A DNA stretch of 64,000 nt, from positions 32,506 through 96,505 of the forward strand of contig JAUQQK010000002.1 of NCBI GenBank assembly GCA_030549905.1. Reading direction: 5' to 3'. The position numbers and the translations under genes are program-made. The number at the start of each line of letters is the position of its first letter. The first letter of the stretch is position 1. The DNA is from Aquificota bacterium. GTDB taxonomy: Bacteria; Aquificota; Aquificia; Aquificales; Aquificaceae. The notes under the pieces were generated by a model. It was not told the DNA's origin, did not search any database, and saw nothing but the letters and a program-made list of their open reading frames with translations. Positions 25,981 to 34,258 of the stretch are shown here, one piece after another.

Positions 25981-27885
25981 TTAGTAGCACACAGGTTGAG
26001 CACCCTGCACCTTTACGCTCACTATCTCTTTACCTTCCATGTCGTAAAGGTGTGTGGAACAGGCAAGACACGGGTCAAAGGAGTGTATGCCCCTCAACAC
26101 CTCAAGGGGTTTGTTTACTACCTTAAGGGGTGTATCCTTCATGCACTCTTCAAAAGCCCCCTGCCCGCCCATGGGGTCCCTTGCGCCACCGTTCCATGTG
26201 GTAGGTACTACACACTGATAGTTAGCTGTCCTGCCATCTTTTATTATTACCCAATGTCCAAGAGCACCTCTTGGTGCTTCTGTAAGGCCTATACCCTTAG
26301 CTTCTTTTGGCCATGTGGAAGGTTCCCATTTTTCCATATTTGCTACCGCCGTATCACCTGCCTTTATGTTATCGTAGAGTTTTTTAAGGAAGTAAAGGTT
26401 TGCTGCAGCACCCACCTGAGCTTCAAGCCCCCTCGCAGCAGTTCTGCCTACAGTAGTAGGAAGCCACACATGTGGAGGAAGCTCTAAAACCTTTGAGACA
26501 AAATCAACCTGCCTGACTATCATCTCATCTATCCAGCTTGGCTTTATGTGTCCCTGCTTTACTGCGGTATAGGTGATGATATATCTAGCAAGAGGTCCTA
26601 CCTCGCAAGGTTTTCCTCTCCATCTTGGAGCTTTTATCCAGGAATACTTGCCTTTTTCATCTAGATATTTCCACTGGGTCTTTGTTCCTTCCTTGGGACC
26701 AGTGTAATAAGGCTCTGTTATACCATCCCAAGGATGAAGTCCTTTACTTTCATCAGGATACTTATACCAGGAGTGTGCTACAAACTCCTGAATAACCTCC
26801 GGGTCAGCAAAGTCCTTTCCTGCAAGCGGGTAATATTTGGCTTTTTCCACACCCTCTGCAAAGTTCTCCACCACACCGTTAGAATGGTATAGCACCTGCC
26901 TGTGATAGTCTCCGTTCTTTATGCCACTGTATGGCTCGTCGGGAAACTCTCCATAGCCTATGACCCTCCTTTTTGCAAGACCTCCCCCATAAGTTTGTCC
27001 CTTTTGCACGTATATGTGTCCTATGGCAAGAAGGTCTATAAGGTAAAAGAGATTTACCGCCTCCGCCTGCGTGTATATGGCATCCTCCACCACCGCAAGC
27101 CTTTCAGCATTTATTGGTGCGTTCATGTCGTTCAGAGAAATGGAGCACATCATACCGCCCACTATGTAATGAGGGTGGGGGTTTTTACCTCCAAAAACCA
27201 CCTGAGGTATAAAGAATTCTCTCTGCACATCCAGCATGTTAAGATAGTGGGCTACTGCCATCAGATGAACCTCTGGAGGCAAAAGCTTGTAGTCTGGATG
27301 GTCCCACCAGTGGGCGGCAAATATGCCAAGCTGTCCGCTTTCCACTATCTTTTTAATCTTCTCCTGAAAGGCTCTGAAGTATCCGGGGGTAGCCTTTGGA
27401 AACTTCTTAGGATAAGCTCTGTGGCCTATAGGGTCCGGCATAAGCTCCGCTATGGCACCGTATTTTTCAAGAAGCTGGTTCTGAAGCACTGCGGTCTGAA
27501 CGGGGTCCGCCTTCAGGGCTTCTAATGGGGATACCCAGTCAAGGGCATGAAGGTGGTAAAAATGCACCACATGGTCATGCACCTGCAAGGAACCATACAT
27601 GATGTTTCTTATATAGTTGGCATTTTTGGGTATCTTTATCTCTAAGGCATCCTCCACAGCCCTGACAGAAGCCAGAGCATGAATGGAAGTGCATACGCCA
27701 CATATCCTCTGAGCAAAAGCCCAAGCGTCCCGTGGGTCTCTTCCTCTAAGTATAAGCTCAATACCCCTCCACATGGTGCCGCAGGAAACCGCATCCACCA
27801 CTTTCCCAGACTTTTCATCCACTATAAGCTCAACCCTCAAATGACCCTCAATTCTTGTTACTGGGTCTACCACTATCCTTGCCAT
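25981..27885 (-). CDS. hyaB: Group 1 membrane-bound [NiFe] hydrogenase large subunit
   Basis: Catalytic nickel-iron subunit of 634 residues. The N-terminal ligand motif is RICGVCTSIHALAS (near residue 61). The C-terminal motif DPCLACSTH is followed by a cleavable tail (LYDMEGKEIV onward), to be removed by HyaD. It is translocated with the Tat-bearing small subunit. It starts 3 bases after the small subunit stop codon. Confidence 0.96.
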   Translation of the reverse strand: MARIVVDPVTRIEGHLRVELIVDEKSGKVVDAVSCGTMWRGIELILRGRDPRDAWAFAQRICGVCTSIHALASVRAVEDALEIKIPKNANYIRNIMYGSLQVHDHVVHFYHLHALDWVSPLEALKADPVQTAVLQNQLLEKYGAIAELMPDPIGHRAYPKKFPKATPGYFRAFQEKIKKIVESGQLGIFAAHWWDHPDYKLLPPEVHLMAVAHYLNMLDVQREFFIPQVVFGGKNPHPHYIVGGMMCSISLNDMNAPINAERLAVVEDAIYTQAEAVNLFYLIDLLAIGHIYVQKGQTYGGGLAKRRVIGYGEFPDEPYSGIKNGDYHRQVLYHSNGVVENFAEGVEKAKYYPLAGKDFADPEVIQEFVAHSWYKYPDESKGLHPWDGITEPYYTGPKEGTKTQWKYLDEKGKYSWIKAPRWRGKPCEVGPLARYIITYTAVKQGHIKPSWIDEMIVRQVDFVSKVLELPPHVWLPTTVGRTAARGLEAQVGAAANLYFLKKLYDNIKAGDTAVANMEKWEPSTWPKEAKGIGLTEAPRGALGHWVIIKDGRTANYQCVVPTTWNGGARDPMGGQGAFEECMKDTPLKVVNKPLEVLRGIHSFDPCLACSTHLYDMEGKEIVSVKVQGAQPVCY

Positions 27886-27888
27886 GGC

Positions 27889-28950
27889 TTATCCCTCCTT
27901 GCTTGGTTTTGACCTTAGCTTTGATATAACGCCGTGGGCTATAGCTCCTGCCGCCGCAGCAGCGGCTACTGCCATACCCACCTTATCTGCGTTAGCTTCA
28001 ACATTTGGCACGGGTATGGTGGTAAGCCTTTGATAGAAGGGTCCCCTGTCCCAGAAGTTCTCTTCAGAACAGCCTATACAACCATGTCCAGCCTGTATGG
28101 GATAGGAAAGTCCGTTATACCAGCGTATGTTTCCGCAGGAATTGTAAGTGGTAGGTCCCCTACATCCCACCTTGTAAAGACACCAGCCCTTCTTGGCTCC
28201 CTCATCATCGAACCTTTCCACAAACTGACCTGCATTAAAGAAGGCTCTCCTGTAGCAGGTATCATGTATGCGGTTTCCATAAAACTGCTTGGGTCTTCCC
28301 TGTGCATCGAGGGGAGGAATGGAATCAAAAAGCACTAAATGCATGATAACGCCCGTCATCACCTCCGCTATGGGCGGACAACCCGGCACCTTTATGATGG
28401 GTTTGTCCTTTATCACCTTATCTATGGGCACTGCGGTGGTAGGATTTGGTTTTGCTGCCTGTACACAGCCCCAGCTTGCACAGGAGCCCCAGGCGATTAT
28501 TGCTTTTGCCCCCTCCGCGGACTCTTTTAAGTGTTTCAAAAAGGACTCACCATTAATAATACAATACATACCATCCTCACCAAGGGGAGGGTTTCCTTCC
28601 ACCGCAAGTATATAATTGCCCCAGTATTTCTTTATTATCTCCTTCCTATGCTTTTCCAAGTCCTCTCCTGCTGCTGCGGATAGAGTGTCATCATACTCGA
28701 GGGAAATCATGGTAAGTAGCACGTCAGAAGCCAAAGGTGTGGCAGACCTTATAAAAGATTCAGAACAGCAGGTACATTCAAGACCGTGTATCCACAAAAC
28801 TGGAACTCGAGGCTTCGTCTCAAGGGCTTTTACCACCTGCGGCACCATGGAAGGAGAAAGTCCCATAATGCCTGTTATGGCGGTGGCAAACTTCAAAAAG
28901 TCCCTCCTGCTTACGCCATGTCGTCTAAAGGCTTCCCAGAAGGTCTCCAT
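27889..28950 (-). CDS. hyaA: Group 1d-like oxygen-tolerant hydrogenase small subunit
   Basis: Iron-sulfur subunit with a twin-arginine signal ([10 protein letters not shown], residues 13-22) and a C-terminal hydrophobic anchor ([15 protein letters not shown]). The proximal-cluster motif is ECTCCSES, not the standard CTGC, and a further Cys occurs in ASWGCVQAA. These are the two extra cysteines that build the [4Fe-3S] cluster of oxygen-tolerant enzymes. ATG 28950 follows TTAGGAGG at good spacing; a TTG-initiated frame to 28980 crosses the operator and is rejected. It is the first gene of the hyaABCDEF operon. Confidence 0.95.
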   Translation of the reverse strand: METFWEAFRRHGVSRRDFLKFATAITGIMGLSPSMVPQVVKALETKPRVPVLWIHGLECTCCSESFIRSATPLASDVLLTMISLEYDDTLSAAAGEDLEKHRKEIIKKYWGNYILAVEGNPPLGEDGMYCIINGESFLKHLKESAEGAKAIIAWGSCASWGCVQAAKPNPTTAVPIDKVIKDKPIIKVPGCPPIAEVMTGVIMHLVLFDSIPPLDAQGRPKQFYGNRIHDTCYRRAFFNAGQFVERFDDEGAKKGWCLYKVGCRGPTTYNSCGNIRWYNGLSYPIQAGHGCIGCSEENFWDRGPFYQRLTTIPVPNVEANADKVGMAVAAAAAAGAIAHGVISKLRSKPSKEG

Positions 28951-28965
28951 CTCAAACCTCCTAAC

Positions 28966-29010
28966 TGAATATTCATTCAAAACTATAGCTCATATCATAC
29001 AACCTGTCAA
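28966..29010 (-). promoter_or_regulatory. hyaA operon promoter with start-site operator
   Basis: On the minus strand: TTGACA (29010-29005), exactly 17 bases and TATAGT (28987-28982). Two bases further lies TGAATGAATATTCA (28979-28966), covering the expected start point. The promoter is close to consensus, so repression at the operator is the likely main control. Confidence 0.8.
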
Positions 29011-29020
29011 GAAAAAATTT

Positions 29021-29037
29021 CTTATAGCCTTTATAAG
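29021..29037. promoter_or_regulatory. Palindrome CTTATA-N5-TATAAG between hyaA and hypC
   Basis: A perfect 6-5-6 palindrome (spacer GCCTT) lies in the middle of the divergent hyaA/hypC region. The same palindrome with spacer CCTCT is found between hupS and the DUF1641 genes at 48170-48186. It may be a second regulator site, although the arms also resemble -10 boxes. Confidence 0.45.
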
Positions 29038-29079
29038 TTCTGCTTATTTTTATTACGAATTTTCAAAGAGTAATAAAGC

Positions 29080-29127
29080 TTGCAAAGGAATATAGGGAAA
29101 GCTATATTAATGGTGAATACTCATTCA
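29080..29127 (+). promoter_or_regulatory. hypC promoter with start-site operator
   Basis: TTGCAA (29080-29085), 17 bases and TATATT (29103-29108) precede TGAATACTCATTCA (29114-29127; minus strand TGAATGAGTATTCA). The operator covers the expected start and is directly followed by GGAGG and the hypC ATG at 29138. Confidence 0.75.
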
Positions 29128-29137
29128 GGAGGAAAGC

Positions 29138-29380
29138 ATGTGTCTATCTGTTCCTTCCAAGGTGGTGGAGGTAAGGGAGGACAATACCGCTGTGGTGGAA
29201 GCCTTTGGTGTCAAGAGGGTGGTCTCTTTAGACCTTCTTCAGGAAGAAGTTTCGGTAGGGGACTGGGTGCTGGTACATGTGGGTTTTGCCATACAAAAGC
29301 TTCAGGAGGAATACGCTTTAGAGAGCCTGAGGCTCTTTGAAGAACTTCTGGAGGAAGAAGATGAAAGCTCAGCTCTTTGA
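29138..29380 (+). CDS. hypC: HypC, hydrogenase iron-centre chaperone
   Basis: Small chaperone (80 residues) that binds HypD and shuttles the Fe(CN)2CO unit to the large subunit. It starts MCLSVPSKV with the essential Cys2, has the central beta-barrel stretch VGDWVLVHVGFAI, and an acidic C-terminal helix. The hypD ATG lies inside its last codons. Confidence 0.95.
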   Translation: MCLSVPSKVVEVREDNTAVVEAFGVKRVVSLDLLQEEVSVGDWVLVHVGFAIQKLQEEYALESLRLFEELLEEEDESSAL

Positions 29381-30488
29381 AACCTTAAGGTCTGCAGAAC
29401 CGGTAAAAGAGCTGGAGGTTTCTATAAAAAGAGCTGTGGAAAAATTTGGCAGGCTTGTGCGTATTATGGAGTTCTGCGGAGGGCATACCCACACCATAGT
29501 GAAGCACGGTATAGACCAGCTTTTGGAAGGTTATGTAAAATTCGTGCATGGACCCGGATGTCCTGTGTGCGTCCTTCCTATGAGCCGGGTTGATTTGGCT
29601 GTAGAGCTGGCAAGAAAGGATGATGTAATACTCTGCACCTATGGTGATGTGCTCAGAGTCCCGGGTTCAAACAGGAAAAGCCTTCTTGACCTTAGAGCGG
29701 AAGGAAAAGACATAAGAATGCTTTATTCTTGCCTTGACGCCATCAAAATAGCTTTGGAAAACCCTGACAAAAAAGTTATTTTCTTTGCCATAGGCTTTGA
29801 AACCACCACGCCACAGACAGCTGTTCTCATACTCAAAGCAAGAGATTTTGGGCTTAAAAACCTTTTTGTAGTCTCAAACCATGTAATAACTCCTGCTGCT
29901 ATACAGCACATATTGAACGCACCGGAACTCAGAGACTACGGAAGAGTGCAGATAGATGCTTTCATAGGTCCCGGACATGTAAGCACTATCATAGGGACAA
30001 AACCTTACGAGTACTTTGCGGAGGAGTTCCAAAAACCTGTAGTCATATCGGGCTTTGAACCTCTTGATGTGATGCAGGCAGTGTATATGATAGTAAAACA
30101 GCTTCTTGAGAGAAGGGCTTGCGTAGAGAACCAGTATGTAAGGTTTGTCGCAAGGGAAGGCAACCGGAAGGCTCAGAGGCTTACCGCAGAGGTTTTTGAG
30201 CTCAGGAAAGAGTTTGAGTGGAGAGGGCTTGGGAAAATTCCCTACAGTGCATTGAAGATAAACTCTAAGTATGCGGACTTTGATGCGGAAAAGCACTTTG
30301 AAGTTCAACTTCCGCCACCCAAGGAACATCCCGCCTGTATATGCGGTAAGGTTATAAGAGGTGTGGCAGAGCCTACCGACTGTAAGCTTTTTGGGAATCC
30401 CTGTAATCCCTCAAACCCTTTGGGTTCCTGTATGGTTTCTTCCGAAGGAGCCTGTAATGCCTATTACAAATACAGGAGGCTTTCGTGA
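29361..30488 (+). CDS. hypD: HypD, hydrogenase iron-ligand assembly protein
   Basis: Iron-sulfur scaffold on which Fe(CN)2CO is assembled. The active-site segment FCGGHTHTIVKHG lies near residue 35 and HGPGCPVCVLP near 62. The C-terminal cluster cysteines occur in CICGKVIRG, DCKLFGNPCNP and GSCMVSSEGAC. ATG 29361 follows GGAGGAAG, giving 375 residues; it overlaps hypC by 20 bases and hypX by 4. Confidence 0.95.
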   Translation: MKAQLFETLRSAEPVKELEVSIKRAVEKFGRLVRIMEFCGGHTHTIVKHGIDQLLEGYVKFVHGPGCPVCVLPMSRVDLAVELARKDDVILCTYGDVLRVPGSNRKSLLDLRAEGKDIRMLYSCLDAIKIALENPDKKVIFFAIGFETTTPQTAVLILKARDFGLKNLFVVSNHVITPAAIQHILNAPELRDYGRVQIDAFIGPGHVSTIIGTKPYEYFAEEFQKPVVISGFEPLDVMQAVYMIVKQLLERRACVENQYVRFVAREGNRKAQRLTAEVFELRKEFEWRGLGKIPYSALKINSKYADFDAEKHFEVQLPPPKEHPACICGKVIRGVAEPTDCKLFGNPCNPSNPLGSCMVSSEGACNAYYKYRRLS

Positions 30489-32189
30489 GGGTTCTACTCT
30501 TATGTCATCGTTTTAATTCCCTTTCTCAAAGATTTTACTGCGAGCTGTCAGAAGCAGGCTACGAAGTTTCTGTAGAACTTGACGTCCATCCAGAGCTTAT
30601 GATAGAGGCGGTGGAGCTGTATAAACCTCATGTGGTTATTGCTCCTTTTTTAAAGAGGAAAATTCCAAAAGAAGTATAAAGAAGTATATGAAAGGGTACC
30701 CACCTTTGTGGTTCATCCGGGACCACCGGGCGACAGGGGACCAAACGCTTTAGACTGGGCTATTCTTGAAGACCATAAAGAATGGGGTGTATGCATACTG
30801 GAGGCAGTAGAAGACTATGATGCTGGTAATGTCTGGGCGTATAGAACCTTTCCTATGAGGAAGGCAAGAAAATCAAGCATATACAGAGGAGAGATAACGG
30901 AGGGTGCTGTTCAGTGTCTGTGGGAGCTTATGGAAAAGCTCACCAGCGAAGGTAAAGGAACACCTCAGGAAAAAGGCTATTTTAAGCCAAAGGTAGAAGA
31001 GAATTTGAGAAGAATAGATTGGTATAAAGACAGAACGTGTGCTATTTTAAAAAAAGTTTATGCTTCCGACAGCCAACCGGGTGCTTTAGTTTTCATCGAA
31101 GGTGAAGAATATTACCTTTTTAACGTTTTCCCCGAGGAATGCTTAAAGGGTAAGCCTGGACAAATAATAGCAAAAAGAAACGAAGCCATATGTATAGGCA
31201 CGTTGGACGGAGCTGTTTGGATAACGCACTTAAGAAGGAAAGATAAACATGCCATTAAACTGCCTGCGGTCCGAGTCCTGCCCCAAAAGTTATCAGAAAA
31301 TCTAAAAGAAGAAGAGTTAAAACCATGGGAGAGTGTAGATTTTCAAACCTACAAGGAAATTTCCTATTATGAAGAAAGGGATGTAGGCTTTTTAGAATTT
31401 AACTTTTACAACGGTGCTATGTCCTCAGAACAATGTCAAAGGTTGCTTGAGGCTGTAAGGTATGCAAAGAAAAGACCTATAAAAGCCCTTATACTTCTTG
31501 GTGGTGAGGACTTTTTCTCTAATGGTATGAATTTAAACACCATAGAAGCCAGCGAAAGCCCTGCGGAAGAATCCTGGAGGAATATAAATGCAATAGATGA
31601 TGTATGTGAGGAAATTCTTACATCTTTAGACCTTCTTACGGTTGCCGGTATGAGAGGAAATGCAGGAGCTGGAGGTGTTTTCCTTGCCCTTACTTGTGAT
31701 TTTGTGTTTGCAAGAGAAGGTATAGTTTTAAACCCTCATTACAAGAACATAGGAAACCTTTACGGCTCCGAATATTGGACTTATACATTACCAAAAAGGG
31801 TTGGATGGGAAAAGGGAAAAGAAATAATGGAAAACAGGATGCCAATAAGTGCAAAAAAAGCTTACGAATTGGGGCTTATAGATGGTGTTTTTGGAAAAAC
31901 ATCTTACGAGTTTGTGGAAAAGTTAAAAGCCCGTATTTTTGATTTTATAAATTCTGCAGATTACGAGGAGTTTATAAAGAGGAAGAGAGAGGAAAGACTA
32001 AAAGATTGGAGCATAAAGCCCTTGAAAGCTTACAGAGAAGAAGAGCTTGAGAAAATGTATATGAACTTCTACGGCTTTGATACAAGCTACCATATAGCCA
32101 GATACTACTTTGTAAGAAGGTTCCTGCCCTTCAGGACACCACCCTACCTTGCGGTCCACAGAAGGCTAAGCTTTAAGAGCCCTCCATAA
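30485..32189 (+). pseudogene. hypX: HypX/HoxX, CO-ligand-forming maturation protein, split by a frameshift
   Basis: HypX makes the active-site CO ligand from formyl-tetrahydrofolate, supporting hydrogenase maturation in air. The first frame (30485-30679) gives the formyltransferase start up to APFLKRKIPKEV, then TAA. The next frame, from about 30690, continues VHPGPPGDRGPNALDWAI and on through a CoA-type crotonase domain (GNAGAGGVFLALTCDFVFA) to 32189, about 568 residues in all. The shift lies near 30671-30690 in A-rich sequence and is restored by removing one base (for example one A of AAAA). Everything else is intact, so sequencing error, recent mutation or slippage are all possible. Confidence 0.85.
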
Positions 32190-32759
32190 ATTTTCAACAA
32201 CCTCCTCTAAATAATCCATAAGCGGTCTGTCTAATAAGCCTTCCGTATGCAGGAAGACCATGCCACCCAATGGACCCATGATAAGCGTAAAGGCTGGGAA
32301 AAAGCTCTGATTCCTAAAGACGCCCTTTTCTATACCGTCGCTCATAAGCACCATTACCTCCGTTATTACACTTCCTACGCAGGCAAAACCTTCACACCCA
32401 CCTTCAAAAACCTCCCTGTTTACAAGGAAAACCCTCAGGAAGTAATTTATGAGCTCCGGCTCCTCAAGAGCTATCTCAAAGAAGCTTTTCACGAAGAGTC
32501 TTAGCTTTTCCTTAAAGTCTACGTCCATTTCGTTTATTTTTCTAAGCCTCTCTGCAACCCATTCGGAAACAGTTATCATAATTTCTTTTGCCAACTCTTC
32601 CTTTGACTCAAAGTAGTTGTATAGATTTCCCACACTCATACCTAAGGCATTTGCTATGTCTGGTATGGTGGTATTGTAATACCCCCTTTGAGCAAAGAGC
32701 CTGCAGGCGGTTCTTATTATTTCAAGCCTCCTCCTTTCCTTAAGGTTCTGCCTTTTCAT
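32166..32759 (-). CDS. TetR-family transcriptional repressor
   Basis: This 197-residue regulator has the N-terminal TetR helix-turn-helix: IIRTACRLFAQRGYYNTTIP, then MSVGNLYNYFESKEEL (about residues 13-60), followed by a helical ligand-binding domain with cysteines in GGCEGFACVG (near 122). It lies downstream of the sigma-54 activator gene (4-base ATGA overlap) and ends convergent with hypX (24-base overlap). The hydrogenase promoters carry a repeated motif of TetR-operator type, so this is the best candidate to bind it. No such motif was seen ahead of its own operon. Confidence 0.85.
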   Translation of the reverse strand: MKRQNLKERRRLEIIRTACRLFAQRGYYNTTIPDIANALGMSVGNLYNYFESKEELAKEIMITVSEWVAERLRKINEMDVDFKEKLRLFVKSFFEIALEEPELINYFLRVFLVNREVFEGGCEGFACVGSVITEVMVLMSDGIEKGVFRNQSFFPAFTLIMGPLGGMVFLHTEGLLDRPLMDYLEEVVENLWRALKA

Positions 32760-34129
32760 AGTTTTATATTATCTGACACCCGACCTGCGGGCAAGTTTTC
32801 CAGAAGCTTTCTGAGGGTCAGCCTGTTTATGCCAAGGGTGCGGGCTGTTTTTGACTGGTTTCCTCCGCATAGTCTGAGAGCTTCATCCACAAGAACATAA
32901 GAAACCTCAGAAAGAAGCCTTCTGTAAATTTCCCTCTCACCATTTTCTACCATCTCCCTTATCCTTTCCCTCAACGGCTCCTCAATGCCCTCCTTCTTCA
33001 CATATGTCTGCCAAGAAAGCACTTCCAGGTCCCTTGTCCTCAGCACGCCCGTGGAGTTGAAGGCTATAGCCCTTCTTATTATGTTCTCAAGCTCCCTCAC
33101 GTTGCCGGGCAGGGGAAGAGAGCTTATCCTCCTCAGAAAGCCCTCCGTGTATCCTACTATCCTTTTTCCCATCTCGGAGGAGAGCTTCCTGATAAGACAG
33201 TTGACAAGGAAGGGTATGTCTTCCCTCCTTTCTCTCAAAGGTGGTATATGTATCTCTATAGTGCTTATACGGTGGTAGAGGTCTTCCCTAAAGAGACCCT
33301 CCTTTACAAGCCCCTTTATGTCCCTGTTGGTGGCACATATGAGCCTAAAATCACAGTGTATTTCTTTCGTGCTTCCTATTCTCCTTACCTTCCTCTCCTG
33401 AAGCACCCTGAGCAGTTTAGGCTGGAGGTGCAGGGGCAGGTCTCCCACCTCGTCCATAAAGAGGATACCACCCCTTGCAGATTCAATAAGACCTTCCTTC
33501 TGGCTGTTAGCACCTGTGAATGCACCCTTCTCATAGCCAAAAAGTTCCACCTCAAGCAGTTCTGAAGGTATGGCACTGCAGTTTATAGCCACGAAGGGAC
33601 CCTTCCATCTTTTTGAAGCTTTCCATATGGCTTTTGCAAAAACCTCCTTACCTACACCCGTCTCACCTAAGAGCAGAACCGGCACATCCACCGAGGCAGA
33701 CCTCCCCACCACCTTTAAAATTTCCTTCATCTTGCCTTCCGGGTTTCCTATCACAACACACAGCTCTTCGCAAAGCTCTCCAGACATATCCTCGTAGGGT
33801 ATGTAAGGTACAAGAAGGCTCCCCTCCTCCTCCAGCTCTTCCTCCGCACAACTCACAACCCTCTCCAGCCCTTCAGTATCTACAGGCTTTTTAAGCACAT
33901 CATAAAAGCCAAGGCTTACAAGCTTTATCACATAGCCCGGTATGTGCTTTGAAGTTAATGCGATTAGTATGTTTCCGTTCTCCTTCAGGTCCGGAAGGGA
34001 AGAAAAGCCCACCGTGTCTATATCTACCAGAACTATGGCTTCCCTCAGGTCTTCGGGAACTTCCTCAATGCTTACAAAGCCTTCCAGCCTCAGACCTCTA
34101 TCCCTTGTATAAAGAACCCTTTTAGCCAT
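32756..34129 (-). CDS. NtrC-family sigma-54-dependent activator
   Basis: An N-terminal receiver-like domain (residues 1-120, with LVDID and a late KKP but no clear acidic pair, so phosphorylation is uncertain) precedes an AAA+ domain. That domain carries LLGETGVGKEVFAK, the sigma-54 contact loop GAFTGAN and ILFMDEVGDLP. A Fis-type helix-turn-helix (NQSKTARTLGINRLTLRKLL) lies at the C-terminus. A sigma-54 promoter lies in the divergent gap, upstream of the sulfite reductase fusion, so that operon is its likely target. ATG 34129 is preferred over TTG 34138; no ribosome site is evident. Confidence 0.9.
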   Translation of the reverse strand: MAKRVLYTRDRGLRLEGFVSIEEVPEDLREAIVLVDIDTVGFSSLPDLKENGNILIALTSKHIPGYVIKLVSLGFYDVLKKPVDTEGLERVVSCAEEELEEEGSLLVPYIPYEDMSGELCEELCVVIGNPEGKMKEILKVVGRSASVDVPVLLLGETGVGKEVFAKAIWKASKRWKGPFVAINCSAIPSELLEVELFGYEKGAFTGANSQKEGLIESARGGILFMDEVGDLPLHLQPKLLRVLQERKVRRIGSTKEIHCDFRLICATNRDIKGLVKEGLFREDLYHRISTIEIHIPPLRERREDIPFLVNCLIRKLSSEMGKRIVGYTEGFLRRISSLPLPGNVRELENIIRRAIAFNSTGVLRTRDLEVLSWQTYVKKEGIEEPLRERIREMVENGEREIYRRLLSEVSYVLVDEALRLCGGNQSKTARTLGINRLTLRKLLENLPAGRVSDNIKL

Positions 34130-34219
34130 GTTTATCAAATATACAGCATGTTTAAAAAGTATGCATGAGCTTTCTCATAACCCCCTTGAGGTTCCTTATC
34201 CTGGGAAGGTATAAACAGG

Positions 34220-34235
34220 TGGCACGAAGTTTGCG
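34220..34235 (+). promoter_or_regulatory. Sigma-54 (-24/-12) promoter of the sulfur assimilation operon
   Basis: TGGCACGAAGTTTGCG matches TGGCACG-N4-TTGC with the exact 10-base GG-to-GC spacing. It lies 24 bases before the ATG at 34259, leaving room for a start near 34246 and the CAGGAGG ribosome site. The imperfect inverted repeat CCTT-ATCCTGGG-AAGG (about 34195-34210) lies just upstream. Confidence 0.8.
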
Positions 34236-34258
34236 TAGCAGAGAGCAGGAGGTAAGAG

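Noticed and set aside
26902..27525. Long plus-strand open frame opposite hyaB
   Set aside because: It is a shadow of a well-conserved gene on the other strand and has no recognisable domain or ribosome site.
28951..28980. TTG-initiated start for the group 1 small subunit
   Set aside because: It would run through the operator; AGGAGG and ATG 28950 are better placed.
30660..30700. Programmed frameshift in hypX
   Set aside because: No slippery heptamer with a stimulatory hairpin could be recognised, and similar shifts elsewhere suggest indel error or mutation.
34129..34154. Direct repeat CATGTTTA at 34129 and 34147 as an activator site
   Set aside because: Only two 8-base copies in an AT-rich gap; one overlaps the start codon. 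The evidence is too weak.
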